A DNA stretch of 64,000 nt, taken from the NCBI GenBank assembly GCA_963803245.1, contig CAWDLI010000004.1:303250-367249 (forward strand), given 5' to 3'. The translations under genes and the position numbers were made by a program. The notes beneath the pieces are model-generated. The model did not search any database and was not told the origin of the DNA. It saw nothing but the letters and a program-made list of their open reading frames with translations. This document shows positions 8,602 to 18,553 of the stretch, one piece after another (the stretch's first letter is position 1; each line of letters begins with the position of its first letter). The DNA is from JACVRW01 sp963803245 (GTDB lineage: Bacteria; Actinomycetota; Thermoleophilia; Solirubrobacterales; Thermoleophilaceae).

Positions 8602-9942
8602 CTAGCGCCGGTGCCACCAGCCGCCCGGCTCGTGGTCGGCCAGGTTCACCGACACGGCGTCCGTGGACGACGCGAAGTTCGGGAAGTTCACCGTCCGAAC
8701 GGGTCCCGCACCCCGCGACCTGAGCGCGACCGACACCGTTCCCGCCGGCGGAGTGGCGGCCGGGATGAAGAGGTCGACCCCGCTCAGGAACGGAAGCGCG
8801 AAGAACACCGGGTGCGGCGTCGCGACGTTGCTCACGCCGTCGGAGCCGGTGTCGAAGGCGAACATCCCGATCACGCGCTTCGTAATCGGCGCCGTGGCCG
8901 CGTTGATCACGTTCGTGCCGTTGATCTGCAGGACGTCGTTCTCGGGGCCCTGGTCGCCCCAAAGCTCCTTGTACCTCACGATCGTCAGCGCAGAGTGGCG
9001 CGGGCTCCTCTCGATCAGGATGTTCACGCCGGCCCCGGGCTCCGAGGTGAGCAGCCGCACCAGGTGGCTGCTTCGCTTGAACGGCTCGAAGTAGATGTGA
9101 TGCGTCAGCTTGCCCGGGTCGACGAGGGCGAACTCGTAATGCCTGCCGCTGCTGAGCCCGCGAACCGGGCCCCACGAGCCGTCATCGGCAATGTCGAGCG
9201 TCGCGACCGGGTGCCGGCCCTTCCGCTGCCCCGTCGAGCCGTGCACGGCCCAGACCTCGAGCGTCCGTTCTCCCACGCCGACGTTCTGGGGGAACAGCGC
9301 CGCACGCCCGGACAGGGTGATCCGGTGCTCGGGCGCGATGTCCCTCGCCGGCTTGCGACCGGTGAAGAACTTGTAGATGGGCACGAAGGTCTCAGCGGAC
9401 GTGGCCACCTGCACGTGCGTCTGGTTCGGGATCGTCACGTTGGTGGCTCCCTCGATCGCCCGGCCCGGCGTTCCGCGCCCGGCCCAGATCGCGAGGGTGG
9501 GCACCCCGCCGGGCGGCGTGAGCGCGGTGCGCCCGTCGATGTTCACGTAGCGCGCGATGTTGGCCGCGCGTTCCGGCGAGGCCAGGTACTCGTGGCTGAG
9601 CGTGGTGCCCAGCGAGTGGCCGAGCAGGTCGACCTGGCGCCGGCCCGTCTGCTTCTTCAGGTCCGCGATCGCGGCGTCGAGCCGGGCGTACACGTCCTCC
9701 CGCGTGTCGACGCCGAACGTCGAGTCGTATTCGACGACGCGGATGTAGCGCTGCGGGTACCCGTTGCTCGCGAAGCGCTGCGCCTGCGACTCGAACTGCC
9801 CCCCGGACCCCGCGCCGCCGTGGAGGAAGATCATCGGGGTCAGGCGCTTGTGGTGGCTCCAGTGCGCCCCGGCCGCCGGCGCCGCGACCAGCAGGCCGGC
9901 GGCGGCGACCATCGCGATGAGCCAACGGGTTGCGGTGCGCAT
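8602..9942 (-). CDS. Secreted alpha/beta hydrolase (lipase-like), 446 aa
   Basis: Exported lipase/esterase-like enzyme. Signal peptide about residues 1-26 (ends AAGA). The oxyanion-hole region is IFLHGGAGSGGQF (about 38-50), the nucleophile is Ser110 in LLGHSLGTT, and a likely catalytic His is in IPNQTHVQV. The second half (about 210-446) is a beta-rich domain of unknown role, perhaps for substrate or surface binding. It begins 3 bases after the stop of the preceding secreted hydrolase on the same strand, so the two form an operon. The gene converges with the S15-type hydrolase. The exact ester substrate cannot be told. Confidence 0.85.
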   Translation of the reverse strand: MRTATRWLIAMVAAAGLLVAAPAAGAHWSHHKRLTPMIFLHGGAGSGGQFESQAQRFASNGYPQRYIRVVEYDSTFGVDTREDVYARLDAAIADLKKQTGRRQVDLLGHSLGTTLSHEYLASPERAANIARYVNIDGRTALTPPGGVPTLAIWAGRGTPGRAIEGATNVTIPNQTHVQVATSAETFVPIYKFFTGRKPARDIAPEHRITLSGRAALFPQNVGVGERTLEVWAVHGSTGQRKGRHPVATLDIADDGSWGPVRGLSSGRHYEFALVDPGKLTHHIYFEPFKRSSHLVRLLTSEPGAGVNILIERSPRHSALTIVRYKELWGDQGPENDVLQINGTNVINAATAPITKRVIGMFAFDTGSDGVSNVATPHPVFFALPFLSGVDLFIPAATPPAGTVSVALRSRGAGPVRTVNFPNFASSTDAVSVNLADHEPGGWWHRR

Positions 9943-9945
9943 GCT

Positions 9946-11346
9946 CTACCTCCGGCCGATCTTCCCGAGGAACGGGATCAGGTATTTGACGAAGTCGTTC
10001 TTCGGACTTGCCGAGTTCGGATCGTTGTGCGAGTAGGTCGAGGCCCGCTCCACGAGCTTCAGGTTCCTTCGGGGGATGCCCGACTGGCTCGCCAGGAGCT
10101 TGGCCCCGTCAAGGACCCGCTGCCCGCCGAGCGCCGCGCCGAAGGCGTAGATCCGGAGCCGCTTGGACAGGTCGTGCCCGTGGATGGCGCGGACCCCGAA
10201 CACGTCCTGGGCGGGGTTGGCGTTCCCCGCGGCCACCGCGCTCGAATCGAGCGTCAGGCGCTGCGGGTGGTACCAGGCCGTGCCGTCGAGCCCCTTCAGG
10301 CCGTTGCCGGAGAACATCGTGGCGAAGCGCCGGATGGGGGTGATCTCGCCCGCCTGCTCCCAGCCGCGCGGGGTCCCGCTCGCGGCGAGTCGCCCGATGT
10401 GACCCTGGGCTGCCGCAAGCCCCGCGGGTGAGGTCTCCGTGTCGAGCGCGTAGCCGTACTGGGCGAGGTTCGTGGGCTGCACCGGCGGCTTGAGGTTGGC
10501 CGGCAGAAGCGGCCAGTCCCACGCGAGGTTCACCTCGTTCGGCCAGTTGAGAGCCGCGAGCGAGCCGGTGGCGTTGAAGAGGCCCGCGAAGGGCGCGCCG
10601 ATGCCGCCGAACGTGAGCCATGGGCCGCCCGCCCTGAGGTCGGCGAGCTCCTGGGTGGCCTCCTCGGCGGTGGGCGACTCGGGCCTGCTGCCGCCGTCGA
10701 TGTACACGAGCCCGGACAGTCCGCGCGCGCCCGGCTTGCCCTTGAAGTCCCAGGTGGCGTACGCGGTGGTGATCGTCCCGCCGAGCGAGTGGCCGCCGAC
10801 CACTACCTTGCCGCCGCGCTGCTTCGCGAGCTTGACCACGCGGTGCAGGTCCTCGATCTCGGTGCGCATGCCCCACTCGTGCGCGTAGCCGACCGAGGAA
10901 TCGGAGACGAACTGGAAGTGCTTCTCGATGCTCGGGTCGTTGATGAAGCCGAGGTAGTAGTTGAAGAGCTCCTGGCTGCTGCCCTTGCCGGCCTTGACGC
11001 GATTGAGCTCGGAGTGGTCCTCGAGCAGGTTCTCGCGCCGCTCGACGGCCCACACCTGCCAGCCCTTCGCCCTCGAGACGATGTCCTTGGCGAGCGGAGC
11101 GAAGTAGGCGGCGCTGGCCGAGGTGCCGGGGTTGAGGACGAGCACGTTGCGTGCCTTCTTCGAGCCCACCTTCAGGATGCCGACCTTGTTGTACTTGGCG
11201 GGCGTGCCGGGGGAGGCGTACCCGCCGATGCGCTTGAACGACACCGTGGCCTTCGACAGCGCGGGAGGAGCGAGCGCCGCGCACACAACGGCGACGGCGG
11301 TGACGATCAGCGCGAACCTGCGCGCCTTCGGGCTCCTGGACGACAT
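9946..11346 (-). CDS. Secreted alpha/beta hydrolase, 466 aa
   Basis: Exported alpha/beta hydrolase. A basic n-region and hydrophobic core form a signal peptide over about residues 1-31. A strand leading to LVLNPGTSASAAYF (about 69-82) is the likely oxyanion region and GGHSLGGT (nucleophile Ser187) is the elbow. The C-terminal part contains FGVRAIHGHDL, a possible source of catalytic residues. It is the first gene of a two-gene minus-strand unit with the lipase-like gene 3 bases downstream. It is divergent from the PucR regulator at 11458, which could control it; the intergenic 111 bases show no obvious operator. Substrate unknown. Confidence 0.83.
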   Translation of the reverse strand: MSSRSPKARRFALIVTAVAVVCAALAPPALSKATVSFKRIGGYASPGTPAKYNKVGILKVGSKKARNVLVLNPGTSASAAYFAPLAKDIVSRAKGWQVWAVERRENLLEDHSELNRVKAGKGSSQELFNYYLGFINDPSIEKHFQFVSDSSVGYAHEWGMRTEIEDLHRVVKLAKQRGGKVVVGGHSLGGTITTAYATWDFKGKPGARGLSGLVYIDGGSRPESPTAEEATQELADLRAGGPWLTFGGIGAPFAGLFNATGSLAALNWPNEVNLAWDWPLLPANLKPPVQPTNLAQYGYALDTETSPAGLAAAQGHIGRLAASGTPRGWEQAGEITPIRRFATMFSGNGLKGLDGTAWYHPQRLTLDSSAVAAGNANPAQDVFGVRAIHGHDLSKRLRIYAFGAALGGQRVLDGAKLLASQSGIPRRNLKLVERASTYSHNDPNSASPKNDFVKYLIPFLGKIGRR

Positions 11347-11457
11347 GGATCTCCTCCCTAGGTGGCTACGGGTCCCCCGGCAGGGGGATCATGCACGCCA
11401 GGCCCCCGCCTTGCAAAGCGCTGCCGTGACCAGACTTCGGCCGCGCAGGGTGTGCAC

Positions 11458-12636
11458 GTGCACATCCGGCCTGAGATGATCGAGGACGTGGAGGCAGGCG
11501 CCCGCACCCGTGACGCGATTCGGCGCATCGTCGAGCGCACGGACCTCGACCGGTTCACCGAGGGGATCCTCGACAGCTTCTGGGACCGGCCCGAGTACCG
11601 GCGCTTCCGGCCGCCGCGCGAGGACGTGCGCGCGTGGGTGCGCTGGAACGTCGACCTGGTGGTGCGCTGGCTGGTGGACGACCAGCGACCGACCCAGGAG
11701 GACCTCGAGCGGTTCCGTGAGCGCGCTCGCGGACTCGCCACGGAGGGCATGCCGGCCGACGTGGTGCCGGCCAACTTCCGCCACGGCGCCCGCTACGCCT
11801 GGACGGCTCTGCTGGAGGCCGCCCGCGAGGACGAGCGCCCGGCGCTGCTCGAGAGCGCCGACCTGCTCTTCGAGTTCGTGGACCGCGTATCGCAGCTGTT
11901 CTCGGACACCTACGAGTCCACGAGGCCGCCGGCCGTGGTGTCCGACGAGGAGCGCCGCGCGCTCGGCCTGCTGGCCCGGATCTGCTCCGACGCCGCGCTG
12001 GTCGGCGAGGACTACCAGGTCGCCGAGCGCCTGGAATTCGAGCTGAAGGCCCCCTACCGGCCGTTCGTGGTCTCGGCGCCCTCGCAGTCCGTGCAGCACC
12101 ACGCCACGCTCGCCGGGCGGCTTCGCGCGGAGCGTGTGCTCGCCACCTCGGAGGGGCGCCGCGTGGCCGGCGTAGCCCCTATGCGCCTTCGCTGGCGCGA
12201 CCTCGGACTCGAGCCCAGCGCGGCCATGGCGCAGGGCGAGGCCACGCCGCGCGCACAGCTGTCCGAGGCGCTGGACGAGCTCCGCACGGTCGTCGACCTG
12301 GCTCTCGCGCAGGGCCACTCCGGCACGGTGGACATCGACGACCACATCCCCGAGCTGCTGCTGCACAAGTCCCCGCGACTGGCCGCCAGGCTCCGGACCC
12401 GGGTCTACGGAAAGCTCGCGGCGAGCGACCCGGAGCTGGCGCGCACGCTCGACGCGCTGATCGAGCACGACTTCGACCGCGGAGCCACCGCCGCCGCGCT
12501 CCCCGTGCACCGGAACACGCTGAGCAACCGCATCAACCGGATCCGGGCGGTCACGGGTCTCGACGTGGACCAGGCCGAGGGGCACGGCCTCGTGTGGCTG
12601 GCGTGGCTCGACAGGACCGCTGCGACCGACGGGTAG
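11458..12636 (+). CDS. PucR/CdaR-type transcriptional regulator, 392 aa
   Basis: DNA-binding regulator. The C-terminal PucR helix-turn-helix is clear (about residues 335-385, with ATAAALPVHRNTLSNRINRI). The N-terminal 170 residues are helical and resemble the RsbRD-type region found in front of GGDEF-less PucR proteins in actinobacteria. I chose GTG 11458 because CAGGG lies 7 bases upstream; ATG 11476 and upstream codons are alternatives. It is divergent from the secreted hydrolase pair at 8602-11346 and converges with the S58 peptidase gene, so it could control the hydrolases; this is position-based inference. The signal it senses is not evident. Confidence 0.85.
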   Translation: MHIRPEMIEDVEAGARTRDAIRRIVERTDLDRFTEGILDSFWDRPEYRRFRPPREDVRAWVRWNVDLVVRWLVDDQRPTQEDLERFRERARGLATEGMPADVVPANFRHGARYAWTALLEAAREDERPALLESADLLFEFVDRVSQLFSDTYESTRPPAVVSDEERRALGLLARICSDAALVGEDYQVAERLEFELKAPYRPFVVSAPSQSVQHHATLAGRLRAERVLATSEGRRVAGVAPMRLRWRDLGLEPSAAMAQGEATPRAQLSEALDELRTVVDLALAQGHSGTVDIDDHIPELLLHKSPRLAARLRTRVYGKLAASDPELARTLDALIEHDFDRGATAAALPVHRNTLSNRINRIRAVTGLDVDQAEGHGLVWLAWLDRTAATDG

Positions 12637-12654
12637 GAGCCGCCACCAGACCGG

Positions 12655-13743
12655 TCAGCGCCCGAGGCGGCCGTGGCGCTCGAGCAGCTCGAGCACCTCC
12701 GCGTGCGGTAGCGCCTCGGCCACCCGCCCCTCGCGTCCCTCCACGCGCCCGGCGTTCCACAGGGCGCCGAGCACCGCCTCCTCGGTGGCGTCCACGGCTG
12801 CGCTGAACAGCCCGTCGATCTGGTCGTCTGGCACGCCGGGAGGTCCCGGCTGGCCGCGTGCCGCGCGTGGCGCCGGGAGCGAGAACGCGAGGAAGATCTC
12901 GCCGCTGCCGTGGTGGCCCACCGACCCTGTGCGGGCGAGCCCGAGCCCGGCACGGCCGGCCAGGCGGGTCAGCTGGGCCGAGTTGAGCGGGGCATCGGTG
13001 GCGATCACCACGATGCAGCTTCCCCCCGGCGTGCTCCAGCCGGGAAGGCCGCCGCCCAGGAGCCGCCCCACCGGCACGCCGTCGATTCGCAGGTCGGCCC
13101 GCACGCCGAAGTTGGCCAGCAGCAGCACTCCCACCAGCGCTCCGCTCCCGGCGATCCGGCTGGCCGTGCCGATCCCGCCCTTCCACTCGCAGCAGAGCAT
13201 GCCCGTGCCCGCCCCCACGGCTCCCTGGACCACGGCATCGGAAGCCCGCGCGTCCGCCAGCGCCCGGCCCGCATCCGCCGCCTCGACCTGCACCACGCGC
13301 GCGTCGTTCAGCCAGCTGTCGTCGCATTCCGCCACGACCGGGATCACCACCTCCTCGACGCCCACCCTGGCGTCAGCGGCGATGGCGGCCGAAACCGCGC
13401 CGTCGTAGACGCGCCCGACCGACATCGTCGCGGTCAGGTAGACCGGCGTCTCGAGCCGGCCCCACTCGCGGATCGCGAACGACCCCGTCATCTCACCCGC
13501 GCCGTTGAGCACGGCCACGCCGGCCGGGATCGGCTCGGCCGCGAGCGTGCCCGAGTCGCCCGGGACGATCGCCGTCACGCCGCTCCGCGCGACCCCGCGG
13601 CCGGCGGGCGGGGCGGGCTCGTCCCGCACCACCGTCACGTGGCCGACCCTCACACCGGCCACGTCCGCGATCGAGCAGGCGGGACCCGGCTCAAGCCCGC
13701 CGATGCGAAGGCCGTGCTCGCGCAGGCTCTTGACGGCGTCCAT
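12655..13743 (-). CDS. S58 family aminopeptidase/amidase (DmpA-like), 362 aa
   Basis: Self-processing N-terminal nucleophile hydrolase of the DmpA/L-aminopeptidase-D-esterase family, expected to release N-terminal D- or L-residues or cleave beta-peptide amides. The N-terminal GLEPGPACSIADVAGVRVGH is typical. The autocleavage site is STPGGSC, giving Ser242 as the new N-terminal nucleophile, close to Ser250 of DmpA. Gly/Ala-rich strands of the alpha-beta-beta-alpha fold flank it. No signal peptide is seen, so it is likely cytoplasmic. It is divergent, by 36 bases, from the deacetylase-like gene at 13780. Family call is strong; natural substrate unknown. Confidence 0.9.
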   Translation of the reverse strand: MDAVKSLREHGLRIGGLEPGPACSIADVAGVRVGHVTVVRDEPAPPAGRGVARSGVTAIVPGDSGTLAAEPIPAGVAVLNGAGEMTGSFAIREWGRLETPVYLTATMSVGRVYDGAVSAAIAADARVGVEEVVIPVVAECDDSWLNDARVVQVEAADAGRALADARASDAVVQGAVGAGTGMLCCEWKGGIGTASRIAGSGALVGVLLLANFGVRADLRIDGVPVGRLLGGGLPGWSTPGGSCIVVIATDAPLNSAQLTRLAGRAGLGLARTGSVGHHGSGEIFLAFSLPAPRAARGQPGPPGVPDDQIDGLFSAAVDATEEAVLGALWNAGRVEGREGRVAEALPHAEVLELLERHGRLGR

Positions 13744-13779
13744 ACGGCGCGAGCGTACCCGGAGGTAGGGTCCGTCCGC

Positions 13780-14859
13780 GTGGGACTCGCGATGCCCGTG
13801 GTGTGGAGCGATCGTCACCGCTCGCACGACCCGGGCGGCGAGGTGTGGGTGGGCGTCCGCACGCCCGGTACGGAGCTTCCGGCTCGCGCCGAGCGGATTC
13901 GCGAGCGCCTGGAGGAAGACGGGGCGCGCATCGTGGCCGCGCACCCCCAGCCCGACGACCGCGTGACCAGCGTGCACGATCCGGACCTCGTGGACTACCT
14001 CGCGAGCGCATGGGCCGACTGGGAGTCGGCCGGGCTGCCGGAGGATCCGGGGCAGGACCGCGTGGTCCCCTACCTGTTCCCGCACCCGGGACTGTTCGCC
14101 GGCGGAGAGCGCGCCCACCGCGCGGCCGCCGTCACGGCGCGCGCCGGACAGTTCGCCTACGACACGATGACCTTGATCGGGCCGGGTACCTGGGAGGCGG
14201 CCCGGGCCGGGCTGGACGGCGCCGTGACCGCGGCCGACCTCGTGCTCGAAGGCGAGCGCGCCGCCTACGCGTGCTGCCGCCCGCCCGGCCATCACGTGAC
14301 CCGCACCTGCTTCGGCGGCTCCTGCTACCTCAACAACGCGGCCGCCGCCGCGGCGCGGCTGCGCGCGGCCGGGAAGACCCCGGTGGCCGTGCTCGACGTG
14401 GACGCGCACCACGGCAACGGGACGCAGGCGATCTTCTACGACCAGGCGGAGGTGCTCACGGGCTCCGTGCACGTCGACCCGGGCGCGGGCTGGTTCCCGC
14501 ACTACCTCGGCTTCGAGGGGGAGACCGGAGCCGGGGCTGGCGCCGGCGCGAACCGCAACCTCACGCTGGCGCCCGGCACGGGCGACGAAGGCTGGACCAG
14601 CGCCGTGGCTGACCTCGCGGCCTGGGCGAGCGAGGGCGGTGCGCAGGCGCTGGTCGTGGCACTCGGCGTGGACGCCGCCGGGGGCGATCCCGAGAGCCCG
14701 CTCGCGGTGACCGGCGCGGGGTTCCGGGCGGCGGGCCGTGCGCTGGGCGCCCTCGGCGTGCCGACGGTGGTCGTCCAAGAGGGTGGATATGACCTGAACG
14801 AGATCGGGCGCCTCGTGCTCGAGGCGCTCTCGGGAATCGAGGAGGGAGAGCGTGGCTGA
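13780..14859 (+). CDS. Histone deacetylase-family amidohydrolase (acetylpolyamine amidohydrolase-like), 359 aa
   Basis: Zn-dependent deacetylase of the class II HDAC/acetylpolyamine amidohydrolase superfamily. The active-site His pair is in CRPPGHHVTR, the first metal ligands are in DVDAHHGNGTQ, and the third metal Asp is in VALGVDAAGGDP. The C-terminal EGGYDLNEIG holds the conserved Tyr that stabilises the oxyanion. Start is GTG 13780, with GGAGGTAGGG at 13761-13770; ATG 13792 is an alternative. It overlaps the downstream S9 peptidase gene by 8 bases (GTGGCTGA), so the two are co-translated. Likely substrates are acetylated polyamines or other N-acetyl amines, which is family knowledge, not seen here. 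Confidence 0.88.
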   Translation: MGLAMPVVWSDRHRSHDPGGEVWVGVRTPGTELPARAERIRERLEEDGARIVAAHPQPDDRVTSVHDPDLVDYLASAWADWESAGLPEDPGQDRVVPYLFPHPGLFAGGERAHRAAAVTARAGQFAYDTMTLIGPGTWEAARAGLDGAVTAADLVLEGERAAYACCRPPGHHVTRTCFGGSCYLNNAAAAAARLRAAGKTPVAVLDVDAHHGNGTQAIFYDQAEVLTGSVHVDPGAGWFPHYLGFEGETGAGAGAGANRNLTLAPGTGDEGWTSAVADLAAWASEGGAQALVVALGVDAAGGDPESPLAVTGAGFRAAGRALGALGVPTVVVQEGGYDLNEIGRLVLEALSGIEEGERG

Positions 14860-16705
14860 CGGATCGATCTGGATCGGCAAGGACGAGCACGAGGGGGTGC
14901 TCGCCCAGCCGCGCAAGGACCTGAAGCCGCCGCCGCACTGGCGCCTCGAGGCGGTGGCCCGCACGCCGCGCTCGCGCTCGCTCACGATCGCCGCCGACCG
15001 GCGCAGCGCCGTGATGATCGAAGACGCCGAGACCTCGGACGTCTGGCTGCTCGACCTCGAGGGCCACGGCGCGCCGCAACGCCTGACGACCGGTCGCGAC
15101 CCGATGCCGTACTGGGAGGACGTGGAGCCGCGGCTCTCGCCCGACGGCGAGACGGTCGCCTACGCGGACGACGGCCACGTGTGGCTCGCGCCCGTCGCGG
15201 GCGGACCGCCGCGCAGGCTCGTGGAGGGCTCGAGCCCGGTCTGGACCCCGGACGGGCGGATCGTGATCGGCGTCGAGCGCGACGACACGTCGCGGCTCGC
15301 CGTCGTGGACGCGGACGACGCCTGGCCGCGACCGCTCGCCGTCGCGCACGGCGACCTGGAGGAGTACGGCGACGAGGGCGATGCCGCGGTCTCGCCCGAC
15401 GGCACCGAGGTGGCCTACATGTTCTGGCCGCGCGACGACCTGAAGCGCGGCGAGATCCGGGTGGCGGCCCTCGACGGCGGCGCCGTGCGCGTCGTGGCCT
15501 CGGCCGCCGGGATGATGGCCGACTCGCCCGCATGGTCCCCGGACGGGACCACGCTCGCCTACCGCTCGGAGCAGAGCGGCTGGTACGAGCTGCACGCCGT
15601 CGGGCGGGACGGGTCGGGCGAGCGCCGGCTCACGAGCGCCGAGGCCGACCACACACAGGCCGAATGGCACCCGGAGGGCGACCGGCTCGTGGCGGTGCGC
15701 GGCCGGCGCAACCGCTTCGACCTCGTGGTGGTGAGCGCGTCAAACGGCTCGGCCGAGCTGGTGGCGGAGGGCGGTACCTGGAGCTACCCGCACTGGACCG
15801 CCGCGGGCGCGATCGTGGCGGCCTACGAGGACCACACCACCGCGCCGGAGCTGCGGACCGTGGAGCCGGGCGCCCAGGCGCGCACGATCCATGCGCCGGG
15901 GCCCCGCGCGATCCGCTCGGCCCCGCACGCCGCGCTCGAGGACGTGGTGTTCCCCACCTTCGACGGACGCGAGATCCCGGGCTTCCTCATGCGCCCCCGC
16001 GACTCCGGGATGGGCCGGCCCGTGCCGGCGGTGGTCTACCCGCACGGCGGGCCGACGGACGCCTACACGGACTCCTGGGACGGCCACGCCCAGTACTTCG
16101 TGGACCGGGGCTACGCCTGGCTCGCCGTGAACTTCCGCGGCTCGACGGGATACGGGCGCGAGTTCGAGCGGCTCAACCACGACGACTGGGGTGTCGGCGA
16201 CACGAAGGACTGCCTCGCCGCCGCGGACTTCCTGCGCACGCTCGACTGGGTGGACGGCGAGCGGCTGGGGATCTTCGGCGCGAGCTACGGCTCCTACATG
16301 TCACTGCTCGCCGTGACCGACGACCCCGAGTACCGCTTTCGCTGCGCCGTCTGCAAGTACGGCGACTGCGACATCACGACGTCGTGGGCCCAGGGCGACC
16401 GCGAGGGCGTTCAGGACCTCGACCGGATGATGGGACCGCCGTCCGGCGCGCGCGAGGCCTACATCGCCGGCTCGGCCTATCACCGGCTCGAGAACGTCCG
16501 GGCGCCGTTGCTCATTGCCCACGGCGAGCAGGACATCCGCGTGAGCCCGAAGCAATCCGAGCAGCTCACGGCCCGGCTCCGCCAGCTCGGCAAGACGTTC
16601 GAGTACGTGACCTACCCGACCGAGGGGCACGGGCTGCTCCGCGCCGGCCCCCAGCTCGACTTCTACCGGCGGCTTGAACGGTTCCTTAACTGGACTCTCA
16701 TGTGA
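14852..16705 (+). CDS. S9 family prolyl oligopeptidase/acylaminoacyl peptidase, 617 aa
   Basis: Serine peptidase of the prolyl oligopeptidase clan. The N-terminal 360 residues form a TolB/PD40-like beta-propeller with repeated (L/V)SPDG(T/E) motifs, which filters large substrates. The C-terminal alpha/beta hydrolase carries Ser478 in FGASYGSY, Asp561 in GEQDIRVSP and His593 in TEGHGLL. No signal peptide, so probably cytoplasmic. GTG 14852 has GGAGGGAG just upstream and overlaps the deacetylase stop. The pairing of a deacetylase with an acylpeptide-cleaving enzyme, followed by a peptide ABC importer 54 bases later, suggests use of N-acylated peptides; this is inference. Confidence 0.92.
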   Translation: MADGSIWIGKDEHEGVLAQPRKDLKPPPHWRLEAVARTPRSRSLTIAADRRSAVMIEDAETSDVWLLDLEGHGAPQRLTTGRDPMPYWEDVEPRLSPDGETVAYADDGHVWLAPVAGGPPRRLVEGSSPVWTPDGRIVIGVERDDTSRLAVVDADDAWPRPLAVAHGDLEEYGDEGDAAVSPDGTEVAYMFWPRDDLKRGEIRVAALDGGAVRVVASAAGMMADSPAWSPDGTTLAYRSEQSGWYELHAVGRDGSGERRLTSAEADHTQAEWHPEGDRLVAVRGRRNRFDLVVVSASNGSAELVAEGGTWSYPHWTAAGAIVAAYEDHTTAPELRTVEPGAQARTIHAPGPRAIRSAPHAALEDVVFPTFDGREIPGFLMRPRDSGMGRPVPAVVYPHGGPTDAYTDSWDGHAQYFVDRGYAWLAVNFRGSTGYGREFERLNHDDWGVGDTKDCLAAADFLRTLDWVDGERLGIFGASYGSYMSLLAVTDDPEYRFRCAVCKYGDCDITTSWAQGDREGVQDLDRMMGPPSGAREAYIAGSAYHRLENVRAPLLIAHGEQDIRVSPKQSEQLTARLRQLGKTFEYVTYPTEGHGLLRAGPQLDFYRRLERFLNWTLM

Positions 16706-16759
16706 ACGCCGTGAGATAGTCCCTTGTCTCAATTGGTCCAAAATAGGGAGAGGACTCGC

Positions 16760-18553
16760 TTGCGCCCCATTCACCGCCGCATCCTGGCCGCAGCCATGCT
16801 CGTGGCCGCGCTCATCACAGGACTCACCACGGTCAGCGCGCAGGGCCAGGGGGAGTCCGTGACGTTCGACGTGGGCGAGCCTCAGGGCATCGACAGCATG
16901 AGCCCGCTGATCGGCGTGGTCGTGCCCGCGTTCGAGGCGTGGAACATCCAGTACGCCACGCTCACCGACAAGGCGGCCAGCGACTTCCACACGATCCCCG
17001 GCCTCGCCGAGTCGTGGAAGGGCTCGGACGACAAGCTCACCTGGACCTACAAGCTGCGTCCCAACCTGAAGTGGTCGGACGGCAAGCCGCTCACCTCCGA
17101 GGACATCGTCTGGAACGTGAACACCTCCCGCAAGGAGGAGTGGCTCAACCACTCGGCGGTGACCGCGAACCTGACCGCCTCCGCGCCAGACCCGCAGACG
17201 GTCGTGATCAAGACCTCCGTGCCGGATCCGAAGCTCCCGACGATGGACGTGTACATCCTCCCCAAGCACATCTGGGGCGAGCTGAGCCCTGACGAGCGCG
17301 ACAAGTACGCCGGCGAGGAGGGCGTGGGCTCCGGGCCGTTCGTGCTCGACAAGTTCGAGAAGGGCCAGTTCGCGCGCTTCAAGGCGAACCCCAACTACTG
17401 GGGCGGGAAGCCCGCGGTCGACACGGTCGTGCTCCGGAAGTTCAACAACCCGGACGCGATGGTCGCGGCGCTCAAGACGGGTGAGCTCGACGTCGCGTGG
17501 GACATCCCCGGCGCCGCCTTCAACCAGCTCAAGGACGACGACGACTTCGTGACGAACGAGGGCTACCAGGGCTCCTTCTCCGAGGTCGCGATCAACGGCG
17601 GCGACGGGCTCAAGAAGCCGCATCCGGCGCTGGCTGACATCGAGGTCCGCAAGGCGATCGCGCACGCGATCGACAAGAAGACGCTCGTCGCGCGGGTGCT
17701 GGACGGCATCGGCAAGCCGCTCGAGACGATCAGCCCCTCCGCCAACCCGGAGTGGGTCCCCGACCTGAGCGCCGACCAGATCTACGACTTCGACCTGGAC
17801 AAGGCGAAGCAGATCCTCGAGGACGCGGGCTACAAGGACACGAACGGCGACGGCGTGCGCGAGATGCCGAACGGCGGCGAGCCGCTCAAGTTCACGTACT
17901 ACGCCCGCTCCGACGGCGAGACCGGCCCGAAGGTCGCCGAGTTCGTCCGCGGCTGGCTGGACGAGATCGGGATCGCCACGACCGAGAAGATCGCGAGCGA
18001 CAGCGAGCTCACGCCGATCATCGGCAAGGGCGACTACGACATGTTCGCGTGGGGCTGGACGCCCTACGTCGACCCGGACACGATGCTCGACTACATGACC
18101 TGCAAGCAGGTCGCGGCCGACCCGGAGGACCCGACCAACTACTACAACGACGCCAACTACTGCGACCCGCGAGTACGACAAGCTCTACCAGCAGCAGAAG
18201 GTGGAGCTCGACCCGGAGAAGCGGCAGCGAGATCGTGCACGAGATGCTGACCCGCTGGCAGCAGTCGGCCACCTACAACGTCCTGTGGGAGGAGCCGGAG
18301 ACGATCGCCTACCGCAAGGACCGGTTCACCGGGTGGACCCAGCAGCCGGCCAAGACGGGGCCGGTGCTCTTCTCGAACACCTCACCGACGTACGCGAATC
18401 TGAAGCCGGTGTCCGCCAGCGCGGGCGGCGGTGACGACGACGGCGGCGGGAGCGGCGGCATCATCGCGATCATCGTGATCGCGCGTGCTCGCGCGTCGGC
18501 GGCGGGGCCATTCTTCTGTCATGCGCCGGAGGAGCGCGGACGAGAGGGAGTGA
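16760..18553 (+). CDS. Peptide/nickel-type ABC transporter substrate-binding protein (family 5), frameshifted near C-terminus
   Basis: Solute-binding component of the Opp/Dpp-type importer encoded downstream. TTG 16760 has GGGAGAGGA 6-7 bases upstream and gives a signal peptide (RRILAAAMLVAALITGLTTV). Family features include LTWTYKLRPNLKWSDGKPLT and GSGPFVLDKFEKGQFARF. The frame breaks at about 18165-18171 and again at 18224-18231; dropping one base at each restores EYDKLYQQQKVELDPEKRQ and then EIVHEMLTRWQQ. Further small indels at 18478-18520 disturb what should be a C-terminal TM helix after a Gly/Asp linker, ending MRRRSADERE at 18553. That end overlaps the permease start (GTGA), confirming the intended frame. 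Probably intact in the organism. Confidence 0.8.

Noticed and set aside
16301..18181. 626-residue minus-strand open frame
   Set aside because: Lies opposite the S9 peptidase end and the binding-protein gene, both with clear motifs; its translation is Val/Arg/Leu-rich and motif-free.
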